NCBI GenBank assembly: GCA_011800805.1
Contig: MPNW01000515.1
Span: 50,027-114,026 of the forward strand
Direction of reading: 5' to 3'
Source of the DNA: Hirudo medicinalis
Lineage: Eukaryota; Annelida; Clitellata; Hirudinida; Hirudinidae
Length of the DNA: 64,000 nt
The notes below the pieces were generated by a model that saw only the letters and a program-made list of their open reading frames with translations, had not been told where the DNA came from and did not search any database. How positions within the stretch are numbered: position 1 is the stretch's first letter; each line of letters opens with the position of its first letter. Of the stretch, positions 61,310 to 64,000 are shown one piece after another. The position numbers and the translations under genes were made by a program.

Positions 61310-63840
61310 AGACATAAAGGAGGCAAAACTTAATGATTCAATTTAGGGAGAGAGAAATAAAGAACTTAGCCTTGGAATCACTTACGAAATTAAGGATAGC
61401 AGAAAACAAATTCAAATGCATTTCTGTGTGTCATAATTTGACTAAAGCAGAAAGAGACCAGTGTAAGAAACTGATTGAAGAGGCTAAGAAAAATCAAGCT
61501 GAAAATCAATCAGGACTACATTTTCATAGTGAGGGTCCAACCAGGCAATATGAGACTTGAGAAGCTGAGGAGGAGGTAAGATTAGAAATTAACAAAGTAA
61601 GTAATTATATGGATAATACGAGAGTATTAAAATGTGTGTAAACCAATGCTAGAAGTGTAGTAAGTAAGGCAATGTAAAGAGCAAGACTCGAGCTAATTGT
61701 GGACAAGTAGGATCCAGATATAATTGGCATCACTAAGTCTTGGACAGAAGAAAGTATTCAGAACTCTGATCAATGGCTACGAGATGTGAAGGAAAGACAG
61801 AGAGGGCCAGAAATAAACTGGACATGAAGCTGGAGTAGTGTTAATGTAAAGGACAATATGAAAGTAATTGAAAGGAAGTTTTAGTCTTTGTATAGATATT
61901 CCAATTTTATAAAACTGAACAGAAACTTTATTGGCAGCCAAAAACTTCGAAACCGAAACGCAACTGAAATATATCGCTAATATCTCCTAAGTACGTGTTC
62001 GCCTGCAAATTCGTCAAACTCGCAATCCTTATCCAGCTCGAACTTCCTCGCTCCCCCGGACTGTTTTCCCCAGTCCTTTTATACTCGAATATGGACCTTC
62101 AAGATGAAAAGATGAAAAGAGAGCCTGTGGTGTGATATCTATATCTATATAGGTAAATTCAAACTTCTAGTAGGTATTTTCTACATGGTGCAAAATTGCA
62201 AAGAGGTTACAGGTTTATATGAAATATTAAACAAAGCCATTAAGGAGTTCATATTAGTAATGGAAGACTTTAATTACCATGTTAACTAGAACAGTTTAGG
62301 AGAAAGATCTGAGGATATAAACTTTGTAAATGTAACAAAGGACAACTTTTGTACCAGTTTTTATTACTGTTCCTACAACAATGTAGAGAGATGAGATAAG
62401 ATGCAAACATATTAGATTTGCAATAGATGATAACTTAGTGCAAGACATAACAATTGCGGAACACTTTGGAACAAGTGATCAGCAAGTTGTTAGATGGAAC
62501 ATTTATTTTGAAAAAGAGGACTTGAAAAAAGAATCAATGTTTTAGAAACTTTTTTAAGCCTGACTGATAAAATAAGGGAAGAACTGGGGGAAATAAACCT
62601 AGCTAAAATAACATAATCTGCTATTGTAGAAGAAGCTTGGGAAATAATCAAGAAAGAGCCAAATCTCATTGTAGAAAAATATATCCCAAGTAGAGGCAGA
62701 ATCCAGAAAAGACAGCCATGGCTTAAAAAGATGTCACCAAACAAAAAGAGCTAAGCACAAAGCATGGAAGACATTTTAAAAAAATGACAAAAATGAAGCT
62801 AAAAGAGAAAGGGATAGTAATGCTTAAGGAGTTAAACAAAAATTATAAAAAATACCATCACACAATATTAATAGAAAAGCATTAATAGCATATGAGAGCA
62901 AGATAGCAAAGAATATTAAATGTGATAGCAAAAAGTAAGAGACAAAATTGGACAATTAAAAATTAGTGAAGAGGAAACAGTTGATTCAGTAGAGGAAACA
63001 GCCAACATATTAAACAGCTACGTCAGTTCAGTTTTTATTATGTACACAGTAGAGAATATGCCAGAACCATCTAGGGGAATCCAAGAGGTTGGGACAAAAT
63101 TGGAAATAGTGGAATTTCCAAAACAGAGGTAATTGAAGTAGCTGGACAATTTGAAAATAGATAAAAGTCCCGATATAGATAACCTCCATCCAAAACTTCT
63201 ACATGAGATATGAGTAATAGGAGAAGCATTGGCAAATTTATTTGTCAAATTTTTCGACTTGGAGTCAAGAGATTAGAAAGATGCAATAGTGGTGCCTCTT
63301 TTCAAGAAGGGGTAGGAGTTTGCCATCCCATCTAAAGACCAGTAAGCTTAACCTCTGTAGTGTGCAAATTAATGGAGAAAATAATCAATGGAGCCGTATC
63401 ATTTTTTTTTTTTTAAGAAATGAAGTGATTGTGATGAGCCAACATGGATTTACTAAGATCAGATCGTGCCGTACCAGTCTACTTGAGTTCTTCGAAGAAA
63501 TTTATGAATGGGTTGATCATGACCAGACTGTGGATATTGTATATCTAGTCTTTGCCAAAACTTTTAACAAGGTACCCCCATCAAAGGTTTAAAAAACTCT
63601 GCTCCACAATGTGGAATTGAAGGCAAACTTTTACACTGGCTGACAAATTGGTTGAGAGATAGGAGACGACGGATTTTAAATATTGGCTAGTGAATTTGAA
63701 TTTGAATTTGAAAGATAGGAAAGAAGGAGGAGGAATTTATTCAGAATGGCAACCTGTGGTAAGCGGTGTCTCTTAACGATCAGTGTTGGGTCCTGTGTTG
63801 TTCTGCATATATATGAATGATTTCGATGGTGGAATATGTC
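61310..63840 (+). mobile_element. degenerate CR1-like LINE
   Basis: Plus strand, many stops. An upstream segment with AENKFKCISVCHNLTKAERD and LIEEAKK; an endonuclease start TNARSV..K, DPDIIGITKSW; then a reverse transcriptase with RPVSLTSVVCKLMEKII, MSQHGFTKIRSCRTSLLEF, VYLVFAKTFNKV, and EWQPVVSGVS..SVLGPVLF. All blocks are in the correct order for a CR1-type ORF2. It abuts the inverted decarboxylase fragment. Confidence 0.85.
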
Positions 63841-64000
63841 ATCAAAGCATCTTTCATCAAAGAGTTTGAATACCTCATCTCCTCCTACAACCTCCCTTTC
63901 ATCATCTGCGGAGACTTCAACGCTCCTGGTTCTGGCACCCGCATTGATGAGCATTTGGAAGGGCTGATTGACTCCCATGGACTCCTCCAACACATCACCT
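63841..64000 (+). mobile_element. second LINE, endonuclease segment, runs off the window
   Basis: An uninterrupted frame from about 63855 contains the APE-endonuclease motif ICGDFNAPGSGTRIDEHL. It starts abruptly inside the preceding LINE after its LGPVLF..YMNDF motif, so it is a later, 5'-truncated insertion. It is cleaner than its host element, suggesting it is younger. Confidence 0.75.

Noticed and set aside
63676..63993. 105-codon minus-strand ORF at the window end
   Set aside because: It is the complement of LINE reverse transcriptase and endonuclease sequence read on the plus strand.

Overview
This is a eukaryotic, animal genomic window. It is AT-rich, its genes are split by many short GT..AG introns, and it holds microsatellites, tRNA-derived SINEs, several LINEs and hAT-like DNA transposons. 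The gene content (aromatic amino acid decarboxylase, ectonucleotide pyrophosphatase, immunoglobulin-superfamily receptor, Cys-loop acetylcholine receptors) and the codon-level look suggest a lophotrochozoan invertebrate, perhaps an annelid or leech. The species is an inference. Nothing prokaryotic (operon, CRISPR array, Shine-Dalgarno site) was seen.

Layout. 0.2-5.5 kb (+): a PLP-dependent aromatic amino acid decarboxylase with a TATA box and a poly(A) signal. Its middle exons lie in an 866-base N gap. 3.2-12 kb: transposon territory overlapping and following it. There is a small hAT-like element at 3.2-4.2 kb inside a decarboxylase intron. There is also a 5.7-kb composite hAT-like element (6.1-11.9 kb) with near-perfect 8-bp target duplications, carrying two reverse-strand LINE relics and a MULE-like transposase relic. 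12-16 kb: little but microsatellites and one interrupted ORF. 16.0-31.0 kb (+): one large ENPP-family gene whose 37 predicted exons stay in frame across two complete phosphodiesterase/nuclease-like halves, giving about 1,553 residues. 33.8-37.0 kb (+): a type I membrane protein with four Ig domains (492 residues). 37.7-45.8 kb (-): two tandem nicotinic-receptor-type subunits, one alpha (vicinal Cys pair) and one non-alpha. Both have Pro-Ala-Lys where cation channels have Gly-Glu-Lys before M2, which predicts anion selectivity. 46-58.5 kb: no gene that I can recognise, only tandem repeats and a few unexplained ORFs. 58.5-64 kb: a cysteine-rich exon candidate, a SINE, a broken LTR retrotransposon, an inverted partial copy of the decarboxylase 3' exons, and LINE remains.

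How the genes relate. The decarboxylase makes monoamine transmitters, the two receptor subunits are ligand-gated channels, the IgSF protein looks like an adhesion or recognition receptor, and the ENPP protein would hydrolyse extracellular nucleotides or related phosphodiesters. They are not an operon; strands and spacing suggest independent transcription units. The most distinctive items are the fused double-ENPP gene with matching intron positions in both halves, the putatively anion-selective receptor pair, and the 55-kb-separated inverted decarboxylase duplication. Several single-N assembly joins (5022, 15297, 23149, 41371, 60982) mark places to distrust; two of them have duplicated flanks.
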